Shown piece by piece: positions 18,332-26,850 of a stretch of DNA of 64,000 bases (positions are counted from its first letter, which is position 1; the number at the start of each line of letters is the position of its first letter). A program made the position numbers and the translations under genes. The stretch is from positions 1,116,001-1,180,000 of the forward strand of contig CAVTIC010000007.1 of NCBI GenBank assembly GCA_963734685.1, given 5' to 3'. The notes under the pieces were generated by a model. It saw only the letters and a program-made list of their open reading frames with translations. It was not told the origin of the DNA and ran no database searches. The stretch comes from JAOUEA01 sp963734685 (lineage in GTDB: Bacteria; Actinomycetota; UBA4738; HRBIN12).

Positions 18332-19111
18332 GTGCACGGCGAGGTGGGTGGTCGGGTCGCGCTGGTGACCGGGGCGGGCAGTCCGACGGGCATCGGCATG
18401 GCCATCGCGAGGGTGCTCGCGCGTGAGGGGGCAGCCGTCGGGGTCGCATCGACCACCGATCGCATCGAGGAGCGGGCCGCCGAGCTCCACGCCGACGGCG
18501 CCGACGCCGCCGGGTTCGTCGCCGACCTCGCCGATCGCGAGCAAGCTCGGGCGATGGTCGATCGGATGCTGCAGTCGTTCGGTCGCGTCGACATCCTGGT
18601 GAACAACGCCGGCATGGTGAACGTCGGAATGGACGGCGAGGGCACCGACAGCTTCGCGCAGGTGAGCGACGCCGAGTGGGACCTCGACATCGCCCTCAAC
18701 CTGCAGACCGCCTACAACGTCACGAGACCGCTCGTCGCGGGCATGATCGAACGCGGGTGGGGCCGCATCGTGATGGTCTCGTCGGTCACCGGGCCGCTCG
18801 TCGCGATCCCGGGATCGGTCGGGTACGGAGCCGCCAAGGGCGGCATGGACGGGCTGATGCGCGGGCTCGCGATCGAGCTCGGACCGGACGGCATCACCGT
18901 GAATTCGGTGGCACCCGGCTGGATCGCGTCAGGTTCGCAGACCCCCGAGGAGGCCGCGGCCGGTCGGCGCACACCGCTGGGGCGGTCGGGACGTCCGGAC
19001 GAGGTCGCCGAGGTGGTCGTGTTCCTCGCGAGCGACCGTGCGAGCTACCTCACCGGGCAGGCGATCGTGGTCGACGGCGGGAACACGATCCAGGAGATGA
19101 AAGGCTCCTAG
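18332..19111 (+). CDS. Short-chain dehydrogenase/reductase (FabG-like)
   Basis: 259 residues, GTG start. Cofactor motif TGAGSPTGIG (13-22), NNAG (91-94), catalytic Ser near 150, Tyr165 and Lys169 in YGAAKGG, and the C-terminal SYLTGQAIVVDGG typical of 3-oxoacyl reductase-like SDRs. D65 in VADLAD suggests the adenine-pocket acidic residue. Substrate unknown. The SURF1 gene starts 5 bp after its stop, so the two may be cotranscribed. Confidence 0.88.
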   Translation: MHGEVGGRVALVTGAGSPTGIGMAIARVLAREGAAVGVASTTDRIEERAAELHADGADAAGFVADLADREQARAMVDRMLQSFGRVDILVNNAGMVNVGMDGEGTDSFAQVSDAEWDLDIALNLQTAYNVTRPLVAGMIERGWGRIVMVSSVTGPLVAIPGSVGYGAAKGGMDGLMRGLAIELGPDGITVNSVAPGWIASGSQTPEEAAAGRRTPLGRSGRPDEVAEVVVFLASDRASYLTGQAIVVDGGNTIQEMKGS

Positions 19112-19116
19112 CCCAC

Positions 19117-19893
19117 ATGCTCCGGTTCCTGCTGCGACCGCGGTGGATCGGCCTCACGCTGTTCGCGATCGGCGTGACGGTCGTGTGCGCGCTGCTCGCC
19201 TTCTGGCAACTCGACCGGCTCGAGGGTCGCCGTGAGTTCAACGATCGCTACGCGGCGGGACTCGCGACCGCGCAGGTCCCGCTGGAAGACCTCCTCGCCG
19301 AAGGCGGCCCGCTCGCGTACCGACGCGCGACGGCAACCGGACGCTACGACACCGAGCACGAGGTGATCCTGTACGGCCGTTCGCTCGATGGGCGGCCCGG
19401 CAACCATGTGCTGACACCGCTCGTGCTGGCCGACGGGCGCGCCATCGTCGTCGATCGTGGCTGGGTGCCGTTCGAACTGGACGAGCCCCCGGTCGAGGAG
19501 GCCTTGCCGCCTGGGGGCACCGTCGAGGTCGGGGGCATCGTGTTCGCCGATCAGCCGGGTGGAGCCGGCGAGGTGCAGGCGGGCGAGGACCGGGTCACCA
19601 CCGTGCGGACGGTCGACCTCGGCGCGATCGGCGATGACGTGCCCTACGATCTCGCCCCCTGGTTCCTGCAGCTCCAGACCCAGTCGCCCGCCGCCGGAGC
19701 GCTTCCCGTGCCGGAGCCGCCTCCCGAGCTCACCGAGGGCCCCCATCTGAGCTACGCGTTCCAGTGGTTCGTGTTCGCGACGATCGCCGCTGTCGGCTAC
19801 GTGATCCTGGTGCGACGCGAGGTGAAGGACCGACGGGACGCGGTGCCGGCCGACGCCGATTCCGAGTCAGGTGCCGACGCCGGGCTCGGCTGA
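19117..19893 (+). CDS. SURF1 family cytochrome oxidase assembly protein
   Basis: 258 residues from the ATG at 19117. Topology: helix near the N-terminus (LTLFAIGVTVVCALLAFWQL), a large extracytoplasmic domain with GRSLDGRPGNHVLTPL and VVDRGWVP, and a C-terminal helix after the signature LSYAFQWFVFA. SURF1 helps deliver heme a to cytochrome c oxidase subunit I. The 3' end overlaps the opposing ferritin gene by 27 bp. It implies an aa3-type oxidase in the organism. Confidence 0.93.
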   Translation: MLRFLLRPRWIGLTLFAIGVTVVCALLAFWQLDRLEGRREFNDRYAAGLATAQVPLEDLLAEGGPLAYRRATATGRYDTEHEVILYGRSLDGRPGNHVLTPLVLADGRAIVVDRGWVPFELDEPPVEEALPPGGTVEVGGIVFADQPGGAGEVQAGEDRVTTVRTVDLGAIGDDVPYDLAPWFLQLQTQSPAAGALPVPEPPPELTEGPHLSYAFQWFVFATIAAVGYVILVRREVKDRRDAVPADADSESGADAGLG

Positions 19894-20364
19894 GCTCGCG
19901 CCCAGGTCACGGTCCATGATCAGCAGAGCGGGACCGCTGTCCCCCGCGAGCTTCAACGACTCGACGATCTGGCAGACGGTGGCCTCCTCCTCGACCTGCT
20001 CGGTCGCGAACCAGTCGAGGAAGGCCGAGGTCGCCCGGTCGGCGCCCTCGTACAACCCGTCGATCGACGCGGTGATCGTGCGCTCGTGCGCGAGCGACGC
20101 TTCGAAGACCTCGAGAGGCGAACCGTACCCCTCGGGAGGCGCGTCGATCTGCCCGAGCACCGCCTTGCCGCCGCGGTCGAGGATGAAGTCGAAGAACCTC
20201 ATCGCGTGCACCTGTTCCTCGGCCGCCTGGGCACGCATCCAGGTCGAGAAGCCGGGGAAGCCGGCGGACCCGAAGTGCGACGCCATCTGGAGATAGAGGT
20301 GGGCGGATGCGAATTCCTTGCGCATCTGCTCGTTCAGTCTGGTCTCGAGATCGGGGCTCAGCAT
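19867..20364 (-). CDS. Bacterial ferritin
   Basis: 165 residues of a four-helix ferritin (Ftn, non-heme). Ferroxidase residues visible: E17, E50, H53 (AEEQVHAMRFFDF), E94 and E127 (TEQVEEEATV). Oxidises Fe(II) and stores iron in a 24-subunit shell. It overlaps the end of SURF1 on the other strand and is followed upstream by glbO in the same direction. Confidence 0.93.
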   Translation of the reverse strand: MLSPDLETRLNEQMRKEFASAHLYLQMASHFGSAGFPGFSTWMRAQAAEEQVHAMRFFDFILDRGGKAVLGQIDAPPEGYGSPLEVFEASLAHERTITASIDGLYEGADRATSAFLDWFATEQVEEEATVCQIVESLKLAGDSGPALLIMDRDLGASSAEPGVGT

Positions 20365-20385
20365 CGCGACATCGTACCCACTTGG

Positions 20386-20760
20386 CTACGCCGGTTGGTT
20401 GCGCAGGCTCTCAGCCGCCATGTCGAAGTAGTCGGTCAGGGCCGTCGCGATCTCGGCGGGCGGGTCGAGCGAGGCCACCGCTGCCCGCATGTGCTCCAAC
20501 CACCGATCACGCTCCTCGACGCCGATCGCGAACGGGAAGTGCCGCATGCGCAGGCGCGGGTGCCCGCGCTCGTCGCTGTAGTCGGTGGGACCACCCCAAT
20601 ACTGGGCGAGGAACAGCGTCAGCCGATGCCGGGCGGGCGCGAGGTCGTCGGGCTGGGGGTACAGGCGCAGCAACACCGGGTCGGCAGCCACCCCCTCGTA
20701 GAACCGATCGACCAACGCCTCGAAGAACGGCATCCCGCCGACGGCATCGAACAGAGTCAC
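20386..20760 (-). CDS. glbO: Group II truncated haemoglobin
   Basis: 124 residues. 2-on-2 globin with the proximal histidine H74 in LRMRHFPFAIG, the group II signature, plus LTLFLAQYWGGP and DRWLEHM. Such globins bind O2 and detoxify NO or support respiration under low oxygen. Ends 21 bp before the ferritin gene start, giving a likely globin-ferritin transcript. Confidence 0.92.
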   Translation of the reverse strand: MTLFDAVGGMPFFEALVDRFYEGVAADPVLLRLYPQPDDLAPARHRLTLFLAQYWGGPTDYSDERGHPRLRMRHFPFAIGVEERDRWLEHMRAAVASLDPPAEIATALTDYFDMAAESLRNQPA

Positions 20761-20831
20761 TGATCGTCACCCACGTCGTCGAGTGTACGGAGCGGTTCCG
20801 AGCGTGGCCGGGTGCCAGCCCCGACCGATGA

Positions 20832-21299
20832 TCACCAGACGTACGGCACGAACCGCCGACGGACCCTCGACCGGTAGCCTTCGTACTCGGGATAGCGCTC
20901 GAGCAGCCAGGCTTCCTCGCGGACGCGCTTGCCCTCGAACACCAGCCCGAGCAGCGCCGTCGGCACCGATGCCAGGGGAGAAGTCATCAGCGAGACCCCC
21001 AGGGCGAACAGCATCACGCCCCCGTAGATCGGGTGCCGGACGAGTCGGTACGCACCGCCGTCACGGAACCTGGCGCCCTCCCGCGGGCGCGGCAGGGGCG
21101 TCAGGGACGGCCCGAGTGCGCGGCTCCCCGCGAACGCGAGCGAGGCCCCGGCGAGCAGCGAGCCGGCGCCGACGATCATGAGCGGGGCGTGCCACGCGTC
21201 CGGCCACGCGGCCCCCAACGTCGCCGCGACCACCAACGCCCCGACGAGCAGGAACTGGAGGGCGACCCAGCCCTCACCCCGCGAGCCGAGATCGGGCAA
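20832..21299 (-). CDS. Isoprenylcysteine carboxyl methyltransferase-like membrane protein
   Basis: About 155 residues from a TTG at 21299; the start is not certain because the upstream frame runs through the coding region of the repeat protein. Several helices (ALQFLLVGALVVAATLG, HAPLMIVGAGSLLAG, VMLFALGVSLMTSP) and the C-terminal ICMT/PEMT-type signature YRLVRHPIYGGV ... EEAWLLERYPEYEGYRSRVRR. Members methylate lipids or protein-linked isoprenyl-cysteines, or are of unknown activity in bacteria. The gene overlaps the 3' end of the repeat-protein gene by ~26 bp, which suggests a past deletion at the junction. Confidence 0.75.
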   Translation of the reverse strand: MPDLGSRGEGWVALQFLLVGALVVAATLGAAWPDAWHAPLMIVGAGSLLAGASLAFAGSRALGPSLTPLPRPREGARFRDGGAYRLVRHPIYGGVMLFALGVSLMTSPLASVPTALLGLVFEGKRVREEAWLLERYPEYEGYRSRVRRRFVPYVW

Positions 21300-22407
21300 T
21301 CCACGCGCCCGGATGCTGAAGACCGAGGCGGCTCGGGCCTGCAGGTGGTGGCGGGGATGGGTCGGGGTCGGGGGCCTCAGTGCCGTCTGACGGACTGTCG
21401 CACCCGGGGTCTGCCGGGAAGTCGGTCTGTCCGTCGCCGTCGTTGTCATTGCCGTCGTTGCAGTCAGGGGCCGGCGGGGGCGGGTCGGGGGCCTCGGTGC
21501 CGTCTGACGGACTGTCGCACCCCGGGTCCGCCGGGAAGTCGGTCTGTCCGTCGCCGTCGTTGTCATTTCCGTCGTTGCAGTCAGGGGCCGGCGGGGGCGG
21601 CGGGGGTGGGTTCGGAGCCTCGGTGTTGTCCGATGCACTGTCGCACCCGGGGTCCGCCGGGAAGTCGGTCTGTCCGTCGCCGTCGTTGTCCGTGCCGTCG
21701 TTGCAGGCAGGCGGCGGCGGGGGTGGGTTCGGAGCCTCGGTGTTGTCCGATGCACTGTCGCACCCGGGGTCCGCCGGGAAGTCGGTCTGTCCGTCGCCGT
21801 CGTTGTCCGTGCCGTCGTTGCAGGCAGGCGGCGGCGGGGGTGGGTTCGGAGCCTCGGTGTTGTCCGATGCACTGTCGCACCCGGGGTCCGCCGGGAAGTC
21901 GGTCTGTCCGTCGCCGTCGTTGTCCGTGCCGTCGTTGCAGGCAGGCGATGGCGAGGGTGGGGGGTCCGTCGTCGTGCCATCGCCGCCCGGAGGACCTCCG
22001 GTGCCGCCGGGGTCACCTCCCGGGGGCGATACCGAACTCGTTCCGCCGGGGGGACCGACCGTCGGCTCCGCCACACGGAGGGTACGACCCTTCGCCGAGA
22101 ACGCCGAGTAGTCGGCCACGGGCATCTCGTCGTACGGGACCGTGTCCTTTGAACGACCGCTCTCCTCCGGGACGCTCACAGCGTCTGCGAGCTTGGTCAC
22201 CCCCTCGTTCGCCGGCTCCCACACGGCGACGCCGGCGATCCCGACGGCGATCAAGGCGGCGGTGGTCACCGACACCTTCAGGACGCGTTGCAGCGCCGGT
22301 CGGCGCCACGTGGTTCGGATCACCCACCACAGGAACAAGCCCCCGACCGTCACGATCAAAGCGAAGGTCAGCGCGTCGGCCAGGATGGCAAGGTCTTCAG
22401 TCGACAT
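21274..22407 (-). CDS. Membrane-anchored protein with acidic calcium-binding-like tandem repeats
   Basis: 377 residues. Two hydrophobic segments near the N-terminus (ALTFALIVTVGGLFLWWV; VTTAALIAVGIAGVAVW) and a linker rich in Gly/Pro. Five repeats follow, of ~39-42 residues, each starting CNDGTDNDGDGQTDFP and ending GCDS(A/P)SD, separated by proline runs. DxDxDG loops resemble thrombospondin type 3 and dockerin-like calcium sites, and the two cysteines per unit could form a disulfide. Likely displayed outside the cell. The final residues (LGLQHPGAWIARSRLAG) do not resemble the repeats and read into the next gene, so the true C-terminus may have been lost. Function unknown. Confidence 0.75.
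   Translation of the reverse strand: MSTEDLAILADALTFALIVTVGGLFLWWVIRTTWRRPALQRVLKVSVTTAALIAVGIAGVAVWEPANEGVTKLADAVSVPEESGRSKDTVPYDEMPVADYSAFSAKGRTLRVAEPTVGPPGGTSSVSPPGGDPGGTGGPPGGDGTTTDPPPSPSPACNDGTDNDGDGQTDFPADPGCDSASDNTEAPNPPPPPPACNDGTDNDGDGQTDFPADPGCDSASDNTEAPNPPPPPPACNDGTDNDGDGQTDFPADPGCDSASDNTEAPNPPPPPPPAPDCNDGNDNDGDGQTDFPADPGCDSPSDGTEAPDPPPPAPDCNDGNDNDGDGQTDFPADPGCDSPSDGTEAPDPDPSPPPPAGPSRLGLQHPGAWIARSRLAG
21368..21945 (-). repeat. Five tandem ~117-126 bp coding repeats
   Basis: In-frame tandem repeats inside the protein above. The first three units (N-terminal side) are nearly identical with DNA period 117 bp; the last two form a subgroup (CNDGNDNDGD, CDSPSDGTEAPD). Near-identity at the DNA level indicates recent expansion by slippage or unequal crossing-over, so copy number probably varies between strains and could be collapsed in an assembly. 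Confidence 0.9.
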
Positions 22408-22489
22408 GAGGCCCTCGTCGGCTGCGGGGGGAGGCGCCGTGGTTCAGATCGGCGATCGAGGTCGGCGTCCGCAGAACCTGCACCTTTGT

Positions 22490-22504
22490 ACCCCCTCCGG
22501 GGGT
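22490..22504. promoter_or_regulatory. Perfect GC palindrome in a divergent promoter region
   Basis: ACCCCC-TCC-GGGGGT, arms of six with a 3-nt centre, between the divergent repeat-protein gene (start 22407) and the flavodoxin gene (start 22611). It resembles a shortened CsoR/CstR-type operator (compare 6603-6619), but could be a different repressor site or a hairpin in a leader. Confidence 0.35.
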
Positions 22505-22610
22505 GAGCGACAAGCGGATTCCCCCGGAAAGTCGGGCAATATCGCGATACCGTCATTCGCTCTCCGAGGGCGTTGATGCCCTCCGAGGCCCGACCGCAGG
22601 AAGGTGGCGC

Positions 22611-23093
22611 ATGATCATCGTTGCATACGCGAGCAAGCACGGGTCGACCGAGGGCATCGCCCGGCACGTCGCGGCCCGATTGACGGACGCGGGACACCCG
22701 GCCGAGGCTCGGCCCGCCGCCGAGATCGACAGGGTCGATGCGGCGCAGGCGGTGGTGCTCGGGAGCGCCCTCTACGCCGGTTCCTGGATGAAGGAGGCGA
22801 CCGAGTTCGTCGATCGCCATGGCGACGCGTTGTCCGCGTTGCCCGTCTGGCTCTTCAGCAGCGGCCCGCTCGGCGAACAGGTGGCTGACGACGAGGAGCA
22901 ACCGCGGCAGCTCCGAGGGATCCGCGACCGCATCGCTCCTCGCGACCATCGCCTGTTCTTCGGCGCCCTCGACAGGGAGAAGCTCGGGTTCAGCGAGCGC
23001 ATGATCGTGAAGGCGGTGAAGGCGCCCGAGGGCGACTTCCGTGACTGGGACGCGATCTCCGAGTGGGCCGACCAGATCGCCGCCGCTCTCTGA
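22611..23093 (+). CDS. Flavodoxin-domain protein (HemG-like)
   Basis: 160 residues from the ATG at 22611 with AGGAAGG upstream. The N-terminus IIVAYASKHGSTEGIARHVA is the FMN phosphate-binding loop of flavodoxins. Later blocks (LGSALYAGSWMKEATEFV, VWLFSSGPLG, FFGALDREKLGFSERM) match the menaquinone-dependent protoporphyrinogen oxidase/flavodoxin-domain family. Could oxidise protoporphyrinogen or simply act as an electron carrier; heme genes are not adjacent. Confidence 0.82.
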   Translation: MIIVAYASKHGSTEGIARHVAARLTDAGHPAEARPAAEIDRVDAAQAVVLGSALYAGSWMKEATEFVDRHGDALSALPVWLFSSGPLGEQVADDEEQPRQLRGIRDRIAPRDHRLFFGALDREKLGFSERMIVKAVKAPEGDFRDWDAISEWADQIAAAL

Positions 23094-23229
23094 GGAAGGG
23101 TCGGGCCCCGCCCGGCCGACCCCTGGCGTGCCTTCCATGGGCTCGAGGGGCTGCAGACGTGTGCTACCGGCGTGGCGATGTGGTGCCGGCGCTTCCCTCG
23201 GTCCGGTGTCGTGGGTGAGGCTCCCCACG

Positions 23230-24330
23230 ATGATCGACGTGGAGATCGCCGGAGGCCGGTTTCGCCGGGCTCGCGTGTGCCCATGCCTGTGCAGCGCGAG
23301 GCCTGCGGACCGTGGTGTGGGAGCGCAAGCCCGGCCCCGGCCACGCGGTTCGCACCACCGGACTGCTCGTGAAGGAGGCCGCCGACGAAGAGGACCCCCC
23401 GCTCGAGGCCACACGGCGGATCCACGGGGTGCGCCTGTACGGGCCGTCGTTGCGATGGATCGACCTCGACGCGCCCGGCTACTACTTCCTCGCGACCGAC
23501 ACGCCCGCCGTGCTCCGAGCGATGGCCGAACGTGCGGAGCGAGCAGGCGCCGAGATCCGGTGCGGTCGGGAGTTCAGGGTCCGTCACGCTCCGGCCGAGT
23601 GCTGGTCGGCGCCGACGGCCCGCGATCGCGCGTGGCTCGCGACATGCAGCTGGGCGTGAACCGCCAGTTCCTGTCGGGTGTGGAGGTGGAGTTCCTGGAC
23701 GTGCGCGGCGTCGAGGAGCGGCTGCACGTCTTCCTCGACTCTCGTCTCGCGCGCGGCTACATCGGGTGGGTCGTGCCGGGTGTCGGCATCACCCAGATCG
23801 GGCTCGCGTGCCGTACGCCTGCACGCCCCGATCTCGGCGCGTTCCTGAGGCGTGTCTCCACGGTGTTCGACCTCTCTGGTGCCCGGCGCGTGGGCACCAG
23901 AGGCGGGCTGATCCCGGTGGGCGGCGTGGTGCGGCCGTTCGCCACGAGCGATGTGGCGCTCGTGGGCGACGCGGCCGGGCTCGTCTCGCCGCTCACCGCC
24001 GGCGGTATCCATACGGCCCTTCGATCCGGACGCGCGGCCGGCATCGCGATCGCGAGCCACCTGCTCGACGGCGGCCCGGGCCTCGACCGCGCCCTTCGGG
24101 ACGCGTATCCCTCCTTCGCCTGGAAGCGTCCGATGCGCGCGGCGATGGACCTGGGGCCGCCGAACGCGCTGATCGACCTCGCGCTGAGCAGCCCCTCTTT
24201 CCGCGCGCTCGCACGGGCGGTGTTCTTCCACCACCGCGGGCTACTGCCGCCGGGAGCGTGGCGCGACGTCGCCCCGGGGACCGACGGGCAGCTCGGGAGC
24301 GAGGAAGCGGTGGTCAGCTCTCCCGAGTGA
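23230..24330 (+). pseudogene. Geranylgeranyl-reductase-like FAD oxidoreductase, frameshifted
   Basis: Homology is spread over two frames. The ATG at 23230 starts MIDVEIAGG; one extra C at ~23257 moves the frame, and deleting it restores GGGFAGLACAHA followed by RTVVWERKPGPG, the FAD-binding GxGxxG motif. A second shift near 23590 returns to the first frame at RVLVGADGPRSRVA. About 15 residues that normally connect these parts also seem missing. The rest (to 24330) is intact, including FATSDVALVGDAAGLVSPLTAGGIH. Family members reduce geranylgeranyl chains of lipids or quinones. Either decayed or damaged by sequence errors. An intact relative is at 37628-38965. Confidence 0.8.
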
Positions 24331-24650
24331 CAAAGTCTGTCAGGTCACCGGGTTCGGGCCTGAGGGGGTCGCGCACAGGCCGGGAACGCGTTAGGGTGCG
24401 AGGGCGACGCGGCCCCGTGCGGTCGGACCAAGCCGGACACGCAGCCCGGTGGTCCGCGACCTGGGACACCCGTCGGAAGTGGAGGCCCCCGGGCCTTCGG
24501 TGACTCGCGGCGGTGCACCGCGACGAGCCCCGATCACCCGGGGGCCGCCGCGCGTCTACTGGACCTCCGCAGCGCGAGCCCGGCGCCTGAGCACGCTCGC
24601 CGGCCCGCCACGACCGTTCGTCTCGTTCGCGTCATCGTGTCGTTCCGTCG
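24331..24650. other. Intergenic region without recognised gene
   Basis: About 320 bp of GC-rich DNA between the ends of two convergent genes. Open frames here are shadows with no family resemblance. I see no tRNA, no clear terminator and no riboswitch core that I can name. Confidence 0.5.
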
Positions 24651-25598
24651 TTACGTGATCGGAAGGGCTTGCCAGGATCGCGGGTACTCGCGGAGGTTCG
24701 GCGTGTCGGTCACCCGCTGGAGGTCGGAGCCGTCGGCCGCCATCGTGAAGATGTCGCTCGGAGGGTATCCGTCGCGGGCGTTCGCGCGGAGGAAGGCGAT
24801 ACGCGCGCCGTCGGGCGAGAAGATGGGCGCGTGCTCGGTCCTGCGATCGGTGTCGGTGAGCGCGGCGAGGTTCGACCCGTCGGCGTCGACGATCCACAGG
24901 TCGGGGCGGACCTCGTCGGCGCTCGTCGAGCCGACCACGATGCGCGCGCCGTCGGGTGACCAACTCGGTGACGAGAAGATCAGCGCCCGGTCGGCATCGC
25001 GGCCTCTGATCACTACGACCCGGTTCGAGCCGTCGGGATCCATCGTGACGATCTTCGAGTACCCCTGGACCTCGGCCGCGATGCGATCGGTCGGGCCCCA
25101 GTCGGGCGAGCATTCCTGCCGGTGGCCGGAGATGTCGGTGAGCGCCGATCCGTCGACGCCGACCGTGAACAGGGACACGTTCCCGGCTCCTCGCGGGACG
25201 GCGCAGAAGACGATCTCATCGCCGTCGGGCGAGATGCCGAGCGAGTCGATGAAGCGCGTGTCCGGCACGTCGTCGGATCTGATGACGAGGGAGCGCTCAT
25301 CGGTGAGCAGGTCGAGCATCACGATGCGGTTCGGCTCCTTGCCGAGGACCATCGCGACCTTGGTGCCGTCGGGGGACCATTCCGCGTCGGGGAGGCCGAT
25401 GCCCGGACGGGCGAGCACGCGCCCACGAGCGCCCTCCGGGCCGATCGTGCGCACCGTCGACGGCACCGGTTTGCCGCCGTACCGCGCGTACGCGATCTCG
25501 CCGTTGGCGCCCGGGTAGGTTGCGCTCGCGGGCGCGGCGATCGCGAGCACGACGATCGAACAGAGCGTCGAGGCGGCGCTCCGAAGCACCCATGTCAT
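24651..25598 (-). CDS. Secreted TolB/WD40-like beta-propeller protein
   Basis: 315 residues from the ATG at 25598, with GGAAGGA at good spacing. Cleavable signal (LCSIVVLAIAAPASATYP). The mature protein is a series of PD40-type blades: EWSPDGTKVAMVL, GISPDGDEIVFCA, SWSPDGARIVVGS and FSPDGARIAFLR, each with the SPDG turn. TolB-like propellers bind peptides or other proteins; some actinobacterial relatives are envelope or secreted sensors. No TolR/Pal genes nearby. Function unknown. Confidence 0.85.
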   Translation of the reverse strand: MTWVLRSAASTLCSIVVLAIAAPASATYPGANGEIAYARYGGKPVPSTVRTIGPEGARGRVLARPGIGLPDAEWSPDGTKVAMVLGKEPNRIVMLDLLTDERSLVIRSDDVPDTRFIDSLGISPDGDEIVFCAVPRGAGNVSLFTVGVDGSALTDISGHRQECSPDWGPTDRIAAEVQGYSKIVTMDPDGSNRVVVIRGRDADRALIFSSPSWSPDGARIVVGSTSADEVRPDLWIVDADGSNLAALTDTDRRTEHAPIFSPDGARIAFLRANARDGYPPSDIFTMAADGSDLQRVTDTPNLREYPRSWQALPIT

Positions 25599-25722
25599 CG
25601 GCGTTCCTTCCTCGATCGGCGGACGTGTCCGAGCGACGAACGGCTCGGACGGGAGCCGTCGCATCTTCCCGCAACCCCGAGCGTCGTGCACGCGTCTGGG
25701 GCGAGGCGCGACATCATCGAGG

Positions 25723-26637
25723 CTACGGCACCGCGTCGAAAGCGGCGCCGTCGAGTACCCACTCCCCCGCGGCGACGTTCGCGAGCACCTGCTCGGGTGA
25801 GGTCGCGCCCGCGATCACCGACGCCACCGGAGCGAGCGCCAGCAACCACGCGAAGGCAAGGTCCAGCACGGTGTGACCGCGATCGGCGACGAATGCCTGC
25901 AAGGCCTCGATGCGGTCGAAGCGATCGTCGGTCATCACCTCTGCGCGTTCCCGGTCGTCGAACCAGACATCGAGCCGCGAGCCCTCCGCGACGGCCTCCC
26001 CCCGGCGGTACTTGCCCGTCAGCAGCCCACTGGCCAGTGGGTAGTACGGCAGGTAGGCCATGTCGAGGCGCTCTGCCTCGGCGAGCCCATCGCCGAGGTC
26101 GTCGCGATCGAGGAGGTTCAGCTCGTTCTGCACGCACACGAACCTGGCTCCGCCCGCGACGGCCTCGTCCGCCTCGCGGAGCTGCGCGGCGGAGAAGTTG
26201 GAGCACCCGACCTCGCGCACATTCCCTTCGCGTACGAGCTCGTCGAGCACGCCGAGCGTCTCCGCGATCGGCGTCTCAGGCCGAGGCTCGTGCAGCTGAT
26301 AGAGGTCGATCCGGTCGGTGCCGAGACGACGCAGGCTCGCCTCGACGGCGTCGCGTACGTACGTCGCCGACGCGCCCCCTGCGATGTCGGGATCGCCCGG
26401 CTTACCGAACTTCGTGGCGAGGGTCACCCGATCGCGGCGGCCCCGCAGCGCTCGCCCGAGGAACGCCTCGCTCTCGGTATCGCCGTAGATGTCTGCGGTG
26501 TCCAGGAGCGTGACGCCGGCGTCGAGGGCCGCGTCGACGACCTCGCGCGTCCGCGTCTCGTCGATGCGCCAGCCGAAGTTGTTGCTCCCGAGCCCCACGA
26601 CGGAGACCTCGAGCGATCCGATCCATCGGGTTCGCAT
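25723..26637 (-). CDS. Aldo/keto reductase
   Basis: 304 residues from the ATG at 26637; the frame is open upstream but without homology. TIM-barrel NADPH-dependent reductase. The catalytic tetrad is visible as D46 and Y51 (LLDTADIYG), K76 (LATKFG) and H116 (LYQLHEP). The C-terminal cofactor segment SVIAGATSPEQVLANVAA is typical. The closest type is the AKR11/YhdN-like general stress group; substrate unknown. Confidence 0.9.
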   Translation of the reverse strand: MRTRWIGSLEVSVVGLGSNNFGWRIDETRTREVVDAALDAGVTLLDTADIYGDTESEAFLGRALRGRRDRVTLATKFGKPGDPDIAGGASATYVRDAVEASLRRLGTDRIDLYQLHEPRPETPIAETLGVLDELVREGNVREVGCSNFSAAQLREADEAVAGGARFVCVQNELNLLDRDDLGDGLAEAERLDMAYLPYYPLASGLLTGKYRRGEAVAEGSRLDVWFDDRERAEVMTDDRFDRIEALQAFVADRGHTVLDLAFAWLLALAPVASVIAGATSPEQVLANVAAGEWVLDGAAFDAVP

Positions 26638-26790
26638 CCCCACGAGGCTACCCGTCGACCGCGTTCCCAGGGATCTCCCGGCCCGGCTCGTCTGGACGGT
26701 TCCACTCAGCCGCACGAGCTCCGCAGGGAAGGTCGTCCGCGGAGTCGCCGTAGCGTGCCTCCCGCTCCTTGTGTCGTGGCATCCGGCGGA

Positions 26791-26819
26791 TTGACAGGGT
26801 TGCGTTCCAAGGGATAGGA
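26791..26819 (+). promoter_or_regulatory. Possible promoter for the coiled-coil protein gene
   Basis: TTGACA at 26791-26796 is a perfect -35 box. A weak -10-like GATAGG lies about 17 bp further. The gene start is at 26851. Confidence 0.3.
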
Positions 26820-26850
26820 GGAACTCCCCTTCGAGGAGAGGAGAGGCACC

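Noticed and set aside
21380..22111. Gly/Ser-rich plus-strand repeat ORFs and CRISPR-like periodicity
   Set aside because: The periodic DNA is the minus-strand coding repeat with DxDxDG motifs; repeats are adjacent with no unique spacers, so not a CRISPR array.
24331..24650. Possible structured RNA or riboswitch in the gap
   Set aside because: Several GC-rich inverted segments but no conserved riboswitch core; both flanking genes end here, so a leader is not expected.
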